The notes: generated by a model from the sequence alone, not told the origin. Positions 45,689 to 55,056 are shown, numbered from the stretch's first letter. The stretch is 64,000 nucleotides of DNA from Fodinibius roseus (GCF_900129315.1 NZ_FQUS01000005.1:124001-188000); one strand, 5' to 3'. Numbers and translations are program-made.

Positions 45689-46516
45689 TCAGTTACCGTT
45701 ATCCTCAATAAGCTGGGATAATTTTTTATCCAGCCCGTTTTCTTCGGGAAGCGAAAGCAGAAAATGAGTTTCGAGCACCTCCCGAATTTCGCTGGTTGTT
45801 TCGAGGGGTTGTTTCTCTGTTTCCCCATTCAGATGGTGGATGGAGAACCGGTTATCCCGCAAAGCATATCGGCGTCCCGGCACCGGACGCGCGGCAATCA
45901 GTCCCGTCACGAAATGTGATTCCGGGTGATTTGACAGGTACCAGTTGGTGATTTCGTAATCAGGCACATAGTTCTCAACCAGATTAAACTGATAGACGTC
46001 CTTCCACTCGTCGCGCACCAGCGTCTGCATGAGATAATCCTCTCCCTTGCGGTCCAGCCGGTACGGCTCATGCGGGGTTTCTTGTATAATACCGGTTTCC
46101 AATCGTAAGGGAGCGGTGAGTGTGAGACCGCCGAACCCCACGTCGGCAATATACTTTTGATCATCGATTTCTATCAGCAGAAGCATATGTCCGCGTGCTG
46201 AAATTTCCACTTCCGGCCTGTTCCACCGGATGCGCGCCGCCAGTCCTTGTGCGTCAAATCCAATCGACCGGAGTACCTCCCGAAACAACAGATTCTGTTC
46301 AAAACAATAGCCGCCTCTTTTATGGGGGATCATCTTTTGTTCCAGGGATTGGGGATCCAACTTGACCTCCATCCCCAGAAACGGATTCAAATTCTCAAAA
46401 GGAATATTTTCCGTGTGCTTCCGGTGAAGCGTTTTCAGCGTATCCAGCGTAGGAGAGTCAGGTCCCTCATACCCGATACGTTCAAAATAGTTGTCGAGAT
46501 TGATTGAAGTACTCAT
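45689..46516 (-). CDS. Arylamine N-acetyltransferase
   Basis: NAT-family enzyme of 275 aa that moves acetyl from acetyl-CoA to arylamines or hydrazines. The catalytic triad is visible: Cys 71 (KRGGYCFEQN), His 110 (ARGHMLLLI) and Asp 125 (IADVGFGG). The N-terminal HTENIPFENLNP is typical. It overlaps the upstream FMN-reductase gene by 4 bp (ATGA), so the two are translated together as a small xenobiotic-handling unit. Confidence 0.95.
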   Translation of the reverse strand: MSTSINLDNYFERIGYEGPDSPTLDTLKTLHRKHTENIPFENLNPFLGMEVKLDPQSLEQKMIPHKRGGYCFEQNLLFREVLRSIGFDAQGLAARIRWNRPEVEISARGHMLLLIEIDDQKYIADVGFGGLTLTAPLRLETGIIQETPHEPYRLDRKGEDYLMQTLVRDEWKDVYQFNLVENYVPDYEITNWYLSNHPESHFVTGLIAARPVPGRRYALRDNRFSIHHLNGETEKQPLETTSEIREVLETHFLLSLPEENGLDKKLSQLIEDNGN

Positions 46517-47094
46517 GCGACCTCCTCTTCATATTCCTGATCTTCGGTTTTCTTTTGATGGAGGGCATCGGCGAACCAGAGAAATTCGTCCAGGAAATTT
46601 TTGGTCGACTTGATGATATGTTCGTTTTGTGGCTCGAAAGAATCATCGAATGCCTGGTGGATACGGGGCACCAGCAAATTCAGCGGCATCGGATAGGCTC
46701 CCACTCCCAGGATGATCTGCTGCAGGTGAGTAGAAGCATTAATCCCGCCGAATCCTCCGGCTGAAGCAGCGACAACACCAATCGGTTTTTTCTGAAATTC
46801 ACTCCAAAAATAATCGATCGCATTTTTGAGTACACCTGAGACACTGCCGTGGTATTCCGGCGTTACTAGCAGCAGGGCATCCGCCTCGTGGAGTCGCTCG
46901 CTGATATCCATCACATTTTCCGGCGGATCGGGATGATGTCCCACCCGCTCTTTAAGTACGGGCAGAGGATCCTCAGCCAGATCGATGAGGTCGGTTTCTA
47001 TGGTGCGATTTGTGAGTCTTTCTTTAAGATAGTAGGCAGCTTTGTGGGTTTGACGCCCCATCCGGACGCTGCCCAGTAAGATTGCGACTTTCAT
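46513..47094 (-). CDS. NAD(P)H-dependent FMN reductase
   Basis: Flavodoxin-like reductase of 193 aa. The N-terminal phosphate loop LGSVRMGRQTHK binds FMN, and LLVTPEYHGSVSGVLKNAIDY and GVVAASAGGFGG are family blocks. It provides reduced flavin or reduces quinones or nitro compounds. It is first in the two-gene unit with the acetyltransferase. Confidence 0.93.
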   Translation of the reverse strand: MKVAILLGSVRMGRQTHKAAYYLKERLTNRTIETDLIDLAEDPLPVLKERVGHHPDPPENVMDISERLHEADALLLVTPEYHGSVSGVLKNAIDYFWSEFQKKPIGVVAASAGGFGGINASTHLQQIILGVGAYPMPLNLLVPRIHQAFDDSFEPQNEHIIKSTKNFLDEFLWFADALHQKKTEDQEYEEEVA

Positions 47095-47285
47095 AATACT
47101 ATTTAGTTTGGTTTAACTTATAATGATATGTTCGTTCTATTTTTAAAGTGAAACCCGAATACTTTTAGATACCTGTTATTTTTATTTCTTCAGCGGATCC
47201 ATAGTGAAGTCAGTTCTTGTTTTATTCTATTTGTGCTCCGGTTTTTTTGGCAGTTTTGTGTTTTTTCCTGTATGTATCCTGAACA

Positions 47286-48242
47286 TCAAATTGCGGTAAG
47301 CGATCGAATCGATGAGGGTGTGCTTCCGACTTTTCTCCATTTATCATCGGTCCGGCGAAGAATGTGACCGTTGCGTGTTCCCGCGAAGACGGTTTCTCTT
47401 TCCGTATCAGCTACGGTCCACGCCAACACCAGATCTTCCGGTTGTCCCGCATATGCTACGGAATGAAAGGTATCCCCCCCGTCCGCAGACTCAAACAGAG
47501 CGGCGTCAGCTCCTTGCTCGCCGCCCCATGCCGGAGGGGCCGAGCGGGCAGCCGCGGCGTATAATCGTCCCCCCACAACAAATGCTTCACGGAAGTAGGT
47601 GTGGTCTAATTTATTATCCAGGCGGGTCCAGGTACGCCCGGCATTTCGTGAGCGGTAGAGGCCGCCGCCAGTTGAGGCGATATATTCATCAGCTTCTGTA
47701 ATGAGCACATGGTGAATGTCATCATGCAGCCCATCGCGTCGTTCCGTCCAGGTTTTCCCGCCATCCTCACTGACATGCACACCACCGACTTCGATACCGG
47801 CTATGAGTCTTCCGGGGGCATCGGCATGTCCGCCCAGACTACGCACATGAGCTTCATTGCGGTGGCGGGGGGTATGCCAGGTGTTGCGGGAAGGCAGACT
47901 CTGCAGGCCTTCTAATTCACGCCAGGATTCCCCTCCGTCGTCGGAGAGGTAAAGGTGAGCCGGATGAGTGCCCGCATACAGCTTTTTGTTTTGGACCTCC
48001 TGATATACGGAGTAAACTTCTTTCCGGGGGACGTTGAGATTCACCCAGCTTTCGCCGCGGTCTGTAGAGCGAAACAAACCCGCCCGGGTGGCTGCAAGTA
48101 TTTCCTCGCCGAACCGCCGCACCCGCAAAACGTGTTTTGTGTCGAGGACTTGTTTCGCCTCATCCATCTTATCAATCGGGACACGGTAGACGCCCCGGTT
48201 GGTTCCGATAAGCAGGATATGTTGATCTGAATTGGCAATCAT
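47286..48242 (-). CDS. BNR/VPS10-type beta-propeller protein
   Basis: 318 aa from ATG 48242, chosen for the strong AGGAGAGG upstream; a longer frame to 48326 exists. It has repeated Asp-box motifs (STDRGESWVNL, SDDGGESWREL, SEDGGKTWTER, SRNAGRTWTRL) of the sialidase/BNR type. No signal peptide, so it is cytoplasmic, and the sialidase active-site residues are not evident. It is divergent from the SufR-like regulator, with a palindromic operator-like site between them, and may be controlled by it. Confidence 0.82.
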   Translation of the reverse strand: MIANSDQHILLIGTNRGVYRVPIDKMDEAKQVLDTKHVLRVRRFGEEILAATRAGLFRSTDRGESWVNLNVPRKEVYSVYQEVQNKKLYAGTHPAHLYLSDDGGESWRELEGLQSLPSRNTWHTPRHRNEAHVRSLGGHADAPGRLIAGIEVGGVHVSEDGGKTWTERRDGLHDDIHHVLITEADEYIASTGGGLYRSRNAGRTWTRLDNKLDHTYFREAFVVGGRLYAAAARSAPPAWGGEQGADAALFESADGGDTFHSVAYAGQPEDLVLAWTVADTERETVFAGTRNGHILRRTDDKWRKVGSTPSSIRSLTAI

Positions 48243-48347
48243 AATTTCCTCTCCTTTCGTTAGTGTTTTGGTTGCGGTATGAAGTTGATTTAGGTTCCGG
48301 ACTGATCTTATTAGCTTCCTGTTCACTCACTAATCTAAAAATTATGG

Positions 48348-48379
48348 ATAATAAACAAAATAATTACTTTGTTTATTAT
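48348..48379. promoter_or_regulatory. Perfect palindromic operator-like site
   Basis: ATAATAAACAAA (48348-48359), an 8-bp spacer, then TTTGTTTATTAT (48368-48379): perfect 12-bp inverted repeats between two divergent genes. The same 12-mer occurs again at 48501-48512, over the start codon of the regulator gene. Confidence 0.65.
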
Positions 48380-48500
48380 GTTATTTGTTTCTTATGGAGC
48401 TCATAGATAATTTCAAACACACCTGTGAAGCTTAGAAGGGGGTTGTGATTTGTTTTTTTATCCGGAATGATTATCATAAAAAGATTTTCAAATTAATTGC

Positions 48501-48512
48501 TTTGTTTATTAT
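48501..48512 (+). promoter_or_regulatory. Third half-site over the regulator start codon
   Basis: TTTGTTTATTAT again, part of a 14-base identity (CTTTGTTTATTATG) with 48367-48380. Its last two bases are the first two of the ATG at 48511. Binding here would block transcription or start-site access of the regulator itself. Confidence 0.55.
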
Positions 48513-49146
48513 GAAAAATAAGCTGCCTGATCACGAACGTGCGGTATCGATTCTTAAAGCAAAAGGACCGAAGTCGGTCAAAGACCTGGCCGGCGAAATG
48601 GATATTACTACGGAAGGGGCCCGCTTTCACCTGATGAAGCTCGAAAAAGAGGGACTGGTTCAGTCAGAGTCAGTGGTAGAGGGACGGGGCCGGCCGAAGC
48701 AGATCTGGTCGCTCACTGAAAAAGGACATAATCGCTTTCCGGATGCACATGCGGATCTTACGGCAAATCTTATTGCGATGATGCGGGAAACACTGGGACA
48801 AACGGCCGTGGATGAGGTGATCGGGACGCATGAAAAGAAAACACTTTCTCGTTACCGTAAAGAATTGGAAGATACTGATACGTTGGAAGACCGAGTGGCA
48901 AGGCTCACTGAAATTCGCACTAAAGAAGGGTATATGGCGGAGTACAAAAAGGATGAAGAGGGATTTCTTCTTATTGAGAATCACTGTCCCATTTGCACCG
49001 CTGCCAAAGCATGCCAGGGATTCTGCCAGGCGGAATTGAATGTATTCCGGGAGGTACTGGGAGAGGCGGCGGAAGTAGAGCGTACCGAGCATATTATCAA
49101 AGGAGCGCGCAGGTGCGCTTATCGGGTGACAGAGAATACACGGTAA
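48511..49146 (+). CDS. SufR-like HTH regulator with C-terminal cysteine cluster
   Basis: 211 aa from ATG 48511; the frame stays open to 48445 but the extra N-terminus is unlike the family. A winged HTH opens the protein (SVKDLAGEMDITTEGARFHL, with a wing VVEGRGRPKQIWSLTEKG). The end has ENHCPICTAAKACQGFC and later a single Cys (ARRCAYRV), the pattern of Fe-S binding regulators of the SufR group. It may sense Fe-S or redox state. A half-site over its start suggests autoregulation. Confidence 0.88.
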   Translation: MKNKLPDHERAVSILKAKGPKSVKDLAGEMDITTEGARFHLMKLEKEGLVQSESVVEGRGRPKQIWSLTEKGHNRFPDAHADLTANLIAMMRETLGQTAVDEVIGTHEKKTLSRYRKELEDTDTLEDRVARLTEIRTKEGYMAEYKKDEEGFLLIENHCPICTAAKACQGFCQAELNVFREVLGEAAEVERTEHIIKGARRCAYRVTENTR

Positions 49147-49224
49147 CTTATTTTCTAATAATTTCGATTTGTCTCTGAGTGACTCGTTATTTGTCAAACA
49201 TAGTCACTTTTCAAAAGCTTACTC

Positions 49225-49455
49225 ATGAAGACACAATACTATACAACAACCAGTATCGACGGCTTTATGACTGATGGAAATCACTCTCTCGATTGGTTCT
49301 TCCAGTTTGGAGAAGTCGAAAGCATGACGGGGGCGCCGCTGTTGCCACGCAATATTACCACTCCGCCCATAAAATTGATTGACGTTCAGCAGCATGGCGG
49401 ATTTTTTGCAGTTATGAAGTTCATAGAAAGTTATAATACCCATCAAACCGCATAA
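49225..49455 (+). pseudogene. DHFR/RibD-C family gene with internal deletion
   Basis: 76 codons. Residues 1-34 match the N-terminus of dihydrofolate-reductase-like proteins (YYTTTSIDGFMTDGNHSLDW), and residues ~36-70 match their C-terminus (GAPLLPRNITTPP, LIDVQQHGGFF). The family is normally ~180-190 aa, so the ~110-residue middle is missing, with the frame kept. The join is near 49325-49333. The product would lack most of the nucleotide-binding fold. Confidence 0.65.
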
Positions 49456-49493
49456 ACGTCCGGATCGGGCGCAAAATTGAATATCACAGAATT

Positions 49494-50699
49494 ATGACTG
49501 ACACAAGTAGACCTTCAGATCATCACGATTTAAACCGATGGCTAGATGATACGCCTGGCTGCAGCCACCGGATTCATCTCAACAATGCCGGGGCCGGATT
49601 GATGCCTGTACCTGTTATCAATGCCGTCCGGGATTATTTGGAAAAGGAGGCACGCTATGGCGGGTATGAGGCGGCGGATGCTGCCTCCGGGGAGATCCAT
49701 TCCTGCTATGAAGCGATCGGTCGGCTTATCGGCACAACAGCCTCCAATATTGCTATTGTGGAAAATGCCACCGTCGCGGTCTCGCAGGTGCTCAGTGCCT
49801 TTGAATTTCAGAGGGGGGATACGATTGTCACCACCAATGTGGTGTATTCCTCCAACCAGATTATGCTGCTTAACCTGGTCAATCGATTTGGGATTAAAAT
49901 TATCCGTGCGAAAGATCTGCCCGAGGGCGGGGTGGATCCGGACTCGGTTCGCTCGCTGATTGAAAAGCACAGCCCGCGTCTTGTGATGATGAGCTGGGTG
50001 CCCACCAACTCCGGACTCGTTCAGGATGCCCGGTCGGTCGGGGAAATATGCCGGGAAGCTGAGGTCCCTTTTGTGCTTGATGCCTGCCAGGCCGTGGGAC
50101 AACTGCCGGTGGATGTCAAGGAACTGAAGTGCGACTTCCTGGCCGCCACTTCTCGCAAATTTTTACGTGGTCCCCGGGGATTGGGCTTTTTATATGTTTC
50201 CGATCATATGCTGGAGCAAGGGATGTTGCCGATGTTTCCTGATACCCGCGGCGCTAAATGGACGGGCGTTGAAGAGTTCCGGGCGGAATCGGATGCCAAA
50301 CGATTTGAAAACTGGGAATTTCCCTATGCACTTGTGTTGGGATTGGGGGCGGCCGCAAGGTACCTTCAGTCCGTCGGCGTTGAAACAGCAAGCCGGCGGG
50401 CCCTTGATCTGGCTGCGTACACGCGTGAAAAATTAGCCGGTCTCGAAAGGGTGCGGGTACTGGATCGGGGACAGAACCAATGTGCAATAGTAACGGCTGC
50501 GATCAGGGGCATGGCTGCTCCTGAAGTGGTGGAAAAACTGCGGGCTAAAAAAATTAATACCTCAGCCTCCATGCGGCACCACGGGATCATTGACATGGAT
50601 GCCAAGGGAGTGGAGACGGCCTTGCGGATTTCCCCGCATTATTACAATACCAGGGAAGAGATTGACAGGACGACCGATGTCCTGAAAAATGTGGTGTAG
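49494..50699 (+). CDS. Class V aminotransferase-fold PLP enzyme
   Basis: 401-aa PLP-dependent enzyme of the cysteine desulfurase / isopenicillin-N epimerase type. The PLP lysine is in AATSRKFLRGPRGLGF, a His-substituted position reads VVYSSNQ, and DACQAVGQLPVDV is the cofactor-Asp block. No active-site Cys loop typical of desulfurases is evident near the end, so amino-acid lyase or epimerase activity is more likely. It is the only intact gene in a run of damaged ones. Confidence 0.9.
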   Translation: MTDTSRPSDHHDLNRWLDDTPGCSHRIHLNNAGAGLMPVPVINAVRDYLEKEARYGGYEAADAASGEIHSCYEAIGRLIGTTASNIAIVENATVAVSQVLSAFEFQRGDTIVTTNVVYSSNQIMLLNLVNRFGIKIIRAKDLPEGGVDPDSVRSLIEKHSPRLVMMSWVPTNSGLVQDARSVGEICREAEVPFVLDACQAVGQLPVDVKELKCDFLAATSRKFLRGPRGLGFLYVSDHMLEQGMLPMFPDTRGAKWTGVEEFRAESDAKRFENWEFPYALVLGLGAAARYLQSVGVETASRRALDLAAYTREKLAGLERVRVLDRGQNQCAIVTAAIRGMAAPEVVEKLRAKKINTSASMRHHGIIDMDAKGVETALRISPHYYNTREEIDRTTDVLKNVV

Positions 50700-50730
50700 T
50701 TGATAACCGCGTCGGGATGATTATGACTAT

Positions 50731-51111
50731 TTAACCTCGTCTTAAAAGAGGAATTTTCTGTTCCTTTTCACATGACTCGATTAAGATTTGAAGCCGACGC
50801 TGCCGGGTCTTCTCTTTTTTGGCGCTCATCACCCAGTGGATGGAGGTCCGGGTATAGCCCGGCGCCAGCTCCTGGAAGAACGCCCACGCTTTGGGATTGG
50901 TTCTGATCTTTTCCTTGTATTCCTTTTTCAAACTGACCTCTTCCTGCTCATATGAGGCCTGGGCCGACTTTTCCTCATCGCGCTGCCGGTACGCCCGGAG
51001 TCCGGCCGGGTGCATGCGGCCATCTGCCTTGAGCCGTTCTACCGTTTCTATGTTTTTACGGCTCCAGTGGCTGTCCGGTTTTCGGGGGCTGAATCGAATC
51101 GTCTGGCTCGC
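50731..51111 (-). pseudogene. YdeI-family gene, C-terminal part only
   Basis: The frame reads TIRFSPRKPDSHWSRKN and then IETVERLKADGRMHPAGL, the centre of YdeI/OmpD-associated proteins, continuing to their usual C-terminus (AWAFFQELAPGYTRTSIHWV region). The N-terminal ~60 residues are missing; upstream in frame is a stop at ~51112. A later ATG at 51015 exists but starts inside a conserved block. It is joined, out of frame, to a DUF3224 N-terminus. Confidence 0.7.
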
Positions 51112-51169
51112 TTACAGGTTCTTCACCCCAGTTATCGATGTTGAAGGAGCTGGTGGTTTGGGTACTCAT
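51056..51169 (-). pseudogene. DUF3224-like N-terminal fragment
   Basis: 37 codons starting MSTQTTSSFNIDNWGEEPVS, which resembles the first strand of DUF3224 proteins (GTF.V.SWDEEPY.E). It then runs into sequence that belongs, in another frame, to the YdeI remnant, and stops at 51056. So the start of one gene is joined to the end of another. Confidence 0.5.
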
Positions 51170-51270
51170 ATCAGAATTCCGTTCGTGAATTTTTGTTTTA
51201 AAAAAATTGACTTCGATCAAATATTATGATTGCTTTTGAATATATATTGTAAAAAACCGACAGTAGCATT

Positions 51271-51438
51271 ATGGCGAAACCTAAAAAAGAAAACCCGAGA
51301 GGCGTGCTGAATCCCCATGAAGGGAAACATCATTTTGATCTTTCCCGTTTTCATCCGCCGGACGATCTGCAATATTTTTTGGAGCACTTTTGGATTGTGG
51401 AAGTGACAGGTAAATTTACTACTCCACTCAACAGATGA
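51271..51438 (+). pseudogene. AraC-type regulator, N-terminal fragment (DUF6597-like)
   Basis: 55 codons. RGVLNPHEGKHHFDLSRFHP and then EHFWIV match the N-terminal sensor domain of a group of AraC regulators. After residue ~45 the likeness ends and a stop follows. The HTH half is absent. Confidence 0.6.
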
Positions 51439-51498
51439 TTGAAAAGATAAAAATTTTTAATTTTCTGTTACGCTGTACTGATAATCCAAGAGAACGAA

Positions 51499-52050
51499 AT
51501 GGATAAATTCCCTGCCTTAGAAACAGATAGACTCCGGCTCCGCAAACCTGCGGCAAAAGATCTGCCAGATATTATCGAATATGCCGGCAACCCGAAGATT
51601 GCGGAAATGACGTTAAACATTCCATATCCCTACCGCGAGAAAGATGCCATATTTTTTCTTAATAAAGCCAATCAGGGGGTTGAAGATGAATCTGAATATA
51701 TATTTGCGATCTGTCTGCAGCCCGATGATCAATTGGTGGGAGTAACCGGATTGAAGATCAATCCCCGGTTCGACCGGGGGATGTTGGGATATTGGATTGG
51801 AGAACCTTTCTGGAATAACGGCTATGCTACGGAAGCAATAGAAGCCATATTAACGTTTGGTTTCAGAGAAATAAGACTTAACAAAATTGTTGCTACTCAC
51901 TTTCCAGAGAATCCCGCATCCGGGAAAGTAATGTCTAAAAATGGAATGAAAAAAGAAGCCAGGCTTACCGAACATGTAAAGAAACAGGGTGTATATAAGG
52001 ATGTTGTCCAATACCGATTGACCCGTACTGAATTTCTGGAAAGACCATGA
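51499..52050 (+). CDS. GNAT N-acetyltransferase (RimJ/RimL type)
   Basis: 183 aa. It starts with the type's LETDRLRLRKP and has GMLGYWIGEPFWNNGYATEA as the acetyl-CoA-binding segment, then NPASGKVMSKNGMKKE. It probably acetylates an N-terminal amine of a protein or a small molecule. AAGAGAACGA before ATG 51499 offers a usable ribosome site. Confidence 0.93.
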   Translation: MDKFPALETDRLRLRKPAAKDLPDIIEYAGNPKIAEMTLNIPYPYREKDAIFFLNKANQGVEDESEYIFAICLQPDDQLVGVTGLKINPRFDRGMLGYWIGEPFWNNGYATEAIEAILTFGFREIRLNKIVATHFPENPASGKVMSKNGMKKEARLTEHVKKQGVYKDVVQYRLTRTEFLERP

Positions 52051-52104
52051 TGGTTGTTCATAATCACAGTAACAATAAAGTTCATTTCTAAATATCTTGG
52101 TGCT

Positions 52105-52545
52105 ATGAGTATAACCCCGTTTTCAGATAAGTATCATACCGCAACGCCCTACTTGTTGGTGGAAGGAGTTGCTGGACTGGTCGATTTTTTAGCGAATGCA
52201 TTCGGAGCGGAGAAAACTATATGGCTCGAACGAAATAACGGATCAATCATGCATGTAGAAGTGCAAATTGGGGATTCCATCATCATGATGGGAGAGCCGA
52301 CGGATGAATTCGATTCCATGCCCGGCTCGATCTACCTGCGTGTTGAGGACTGTGATGCCACCTACCAAAAGGCACTCGAATCTGGCGGAGAATCGATCAT
52401 GGAGCCTACCGACATGCATCATGCAGGAGAGCGGTATGGCGGAATCAAAGACCCGGCAGGAAATATCTGGTGGATTGCGACTCATATCGAAGATGTGTCA
52501 CCAGAGGAACAGCAGCGACGAATTAAGGAGAGTGGAACATTATGA
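52105..52545 (+). CDS. VOC-family protein (PhnB/glyoxalase-like)
   Basis: 146 aa from ATG 52105; a longer frame starts at 52054 but the leading 17 residues are unlike the family. Pattern: YHTATPYLLVEGVAGLVDFL, a paired beta-alpha-beta fold, and YGGIKDPAGNIWWIATHIED at the end with the typical metal-site Glu replaced by His/Ile context. Likely a small-molecule binding or dioxygenase/lyase-like protein. Confidence 0.9.
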   Translation: MSITPFSDKYHTATPYLLVEGVAGLVDFLANAFGAEKTIWLERNNGSIMHVEVQIGDSIIMMGEPTDEFDSMPGSIYLRVEDCDATYQKALESGGESIMEPTDMHHAGERYGGIKDPAGNIWWIATHIEDVSPEEQQRRIKESGTL

Positions 52546-52648
52546 GAATACTCAATCTCTGGCACACCCTGCATAACTGTACATGAACTGCAGGACAGCA
52601 GCCGCTAACTTTGGAATGAATTGAAATCAAAAACGGAAGGTCATTCAT

Positions 52649-53521
52649 ATGGATTGGCTCGATAAAATGAACGGGGCGATGAACTATATCGAGGACAACC
52701 TGACGACTGAGATTGACTATTGGGAAATAGCCAGGAGTGCTTGTTGTTCGGAATATCACCTTCGCAGAATGTTCCCCTTTATTACCGGTGTTTCTCTTTC
52801 GGAGTACATTCGCCGGAGACGCCTTAGCCTGGCGGCTTTTGAGCTGAATAGCAATAATATTGCTGTTCGAGATGTCGCCACGAAGTATGGGTATAGCTCT
52901 CCCGATGCATTTACAAGAGCATTCAAAAACTGGCATGGAATAACTCCATCCGATGCTCGAAAGCATGGGGAGCAGCTGAAAGCCTATCCCAGAATGATCT
53001 TTCATCTATCCATAGAAGGAGGAGTTGAAATGAATTATCGAATTGAAGAAAAGAACACATTTAATATCGTTGGAATTATGAAAAGAGTTCCGATCGTGTT
53101 CGAGGGACCTAATCCTGAAATTGAATCGATGTGGAAAGAGCTTGATGAACAGCAGTTAGCGCGACTTAAAGAGCTATCGAATGTAGATCCCAAAGGAATA
53201 ATTAGTGCATCGACCAATTTTTCTGAGGGTCGTATGGAAGAAGAAGGAGAGCTGGATCACTATATCGGGGTAGCGACCACAAATAAAGCGGGCGATAACT
53301 TTGCCCAACTAACAGTCCCTGTTTCTACATGGGCGGTATTTGAATCGATAGGTTCATTTCCTGAAACACTGCAGGAAACATGGGGACGCATTTATTCCGA
53401 ATGGTTCCCTACTTCAAATTATGAGTTAGCCAAAGGTCCGGAAATGCTTTGGAACGAGAATAAAGATACGGATTCTGCGACGTTCAAAAGTGAAATCTGG
53501 ATTCCTGTATCAGAAAAATAA
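52649..53521 (+). CDS. AraC-family regulator with GyrI-like effector domain
   Basis: 290 aa. The HTH pair is N-terminal ([43 protein letters not shown] in parts), followed by a GyrI/effector-binding domain from ~130 ([19 protein letters not shown] ... [20 protein letters not shown]). This is the Rob/BltR-like layout that binds drugs or other lipophilic ligands. It may control nearby VOC or GNAT genes. Confidence 0.94.
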   Translation: MDWLDKMNGAMNYIEDNLTTEIDYWEIARSACCSEYHLRRMFPFITGVSLSEYIRRRRLSLAAFELNSNNIAVRDVATKYGYSSPDAFTRAFKNWHGITPSDARKHGEQLKAYPRMIFHLSIEGGVEMNYRIEEKNTFNIVGIMKRVPIVFEGPNPEIESMWKELDEQQLARLKELSNVDPKGIISASTNFSEGRMEEEGELDHYIGVATTNKAGDNFAQLTVPVSTWAVFESIGSFPETLQETWGRIYSEWFPTSNYELAKGPEMLWNENKDTDSATFKSEIWIPVSEK

Positions 53522-53532
53522 TCCATTAAATT

Positions 53533-53567
53533 AACGGGTATACCCGGCACTTGCTGGTGTACCCGTT
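53533..53567 (+). terminator. Hairpin terminator after the AraC/GyrI gene
   Basis: AACGGGTA (53533-53540) pairs with TACCCGTT (53560-53567), extended inward by ACC/GGT with a small bulge. A weak A/T-rich tail follows. It lies 12 bp after the AraC stop and 18 bp before the next gene. Confidence 0.6.
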
Positions 53568-53584
53568 ATTTAAAATTCTAAAAG

Positions 53585-54331
53585 ATGAAAATTTGTGTAG
53601 CCCAAACGCATCCTGTGAAGGCAGAGGTGGAGAAAAATATCCAGAATCATAAAAGAATCATTAAGACAGCTCTCGACCACGAGGCGGAGATGATTATATT
53701 TCCCGAATTATCACTAACTGGATATGAACCGGAGCTTGCCGAACAGCTGGCAACCACCAAAGATGATACCCGCTTTAATGATTTCCAAAAACTTAGTAAT
53801 AAGCATCAAGTTACAATCGGTGCTGGCATGCCGCTAAAATCTGACCATGGAATTATTATAGGGATGGTGATTTTCCAACCCGAAGAAGAACGCCGGGTAT
53901 ATGGCAAGAAATATTTGCATGCTGATGAGGAGCCTTTCTTTGTAAGTGGTTCGCATTTACCGGAACTGCTGGGGGAGCAAAAAAATATAGCACCGGCTAT
54001 TTGTTATGAGCTGTCGGTTCCGGAACATTCGGAGCAAGCTTATGAAGCTGGATCGAGTATTTACATAGCGAGTGTGGCAAAATTTCAAAATGGTGTTGAA
54101 AAAGCCAAGGAACAATTGTCAACCATTGCCAAGAAATATTCGATGACGGTGCTGATGGCCAATGCCGTGGGACAAGCAGATGGTGATATCTGCGCCGGTC
54201 AATCTGCGGTTTGGAATAAGAAAGGGGAGTTGCTCGGGCAGTTGGATGAGACTGAAGCAGGCAAAATTATATTCGATACAGAATCCAATAATATGACCCA
54301 AAGATCTCATTTTCCTGATTCCAGGCCGTAA
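53585..54331 (+). CDS. Carbon-nitrogen hydrolase (nitrilase superfamily)
   Basis: 248 aa. The Glu-Lys-Cys triad is present: Glu 41 (IIFPELSLTGYEP), Lys 109 (YGKKYLHADE) and Cys 140 (APAICYELSVPE). It hydrolyses an amide or nitrile C-N bond. Its end overlaps the convergent GNAT gene by 25 bp (54307-54331). Confidence 0.93.
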   Translation: MKICVAQTHPVKAEVEKNIQNHKRIIKTALDHEAEMIIFPELSLTGYEPELAEQLATTKDDTRFNDFQKLSNKHQVTIGAGMPLKSDHGIIIGMVIFQPEEERRVYGKKYLHADEEPFFVSGSHLPELLGEQKNIAPAICYELSVPEHSEQAYEAGSSIYIASVAKFQNGVEKAKEQLSTIAKKYSMTVLMANAVGQADGDICAGQSAVWNKKGELLGQLDETEAGKIIFDTESNNMTQRSHFPDSRP

Positions 54332-55056
54332 TGCTTTAAGCTAAACTGCTCCTCGAAACCCAGTTTCACATACAATCCCTTGCCCATATCTGAGGCCTGC
54401 AGGGTAGCATAGTCCTTGCCGGTTTCAATGGCCTGGTTCAACAGGTGCTTCATGATTTTTCCGGCAAATCCACGTCTCCGCATTTCGGGGATAACACCCA
54501 TACCGTGAATACCCGAGACGTTTGCTGTATTGAACTGTATGGCCGTTCCTACCGGCTGGCCCTGGTAGGAGGCCAGGTAGAAATTGATATCACCGAAGGT
54601 TTTCAGGAGGATTTCGGGGCTTATTCGATATCCAAACGCCTCAGGATAAATTTCAGCCCATGATTTCGCTTTCTCTTCGCTCGAAACAAGCTGGATATCT
54701 AAGCGTCCCTGCTCTTCAAAGGGATCAGCCAGTTCAAGCGACATGCCCAGCAGTTCAAATTGCTCGGTGCAGCCGTTGGCCTCCAGCTGCTCATGGTATC
54801 CGTCGCTGTCATCAATATCCCAAACGGGAAGCACGAGGTCTGTGGATGTCGATCTCATTATATCCAATGCCTTCCTTACAGTTTTCTCGTTTTTGATTTC
54901 CCCATTAAACCACAGCCGGTTAGGCCAGTCCGAATTGGGGACCAGACAATAGTCAAAGTCAGATCCTTTGACATAGGAGTCAAACGGAATACCCGCGGTC
55001 TTCCAAAGGGAGGTAAGGTTTTTGATGTTCGCTTGTATAAGTTCTGAATTCTTCAT
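54307..55056 (-). CDS. GNAT-family acetyltransferase
   Basis: 249 aa from ATG 55056, which overlaps the upstream transporter stop by 4 bp (ATGA); longer in-frame starts lie inside that gene. The acetyl-CoA motif is GVIPEMRRRGFAGKIM, and LQASDMGKGLYVKLGFEE is the last conserved block. The N-terminal ~100 residues are a second, weaker domain. Confidence 0.9.
   Translation of the reverse strand: MKNSELIQANIKNLTSLWKTAGIPFDSYVKGSDFDYCLVPNSDWPNRLWFNGEIKNEKTVRKALDIMRSTSTDLVLPVWDIDDSDGYHEQLEANGCTEQFELLGMSLELADPFEEQGRLDIQLVSSEEKAKSWAEIYPEAFGYRISPEILLKTFGDINFYLASYQGQPVGTAIQFNTANVSGIHGMGVIPEMRRRGFAGKIMKHLLNQAIETGKDYATLQASDMGKGLYVKLGFEEQFSLKHYGLESGK

Noticed and set aside
47286-48242. A true sialidase
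   Set aside because: Only Asp-box repeats are visible; the catalytic Arg triad and a signal peptide are not evident.
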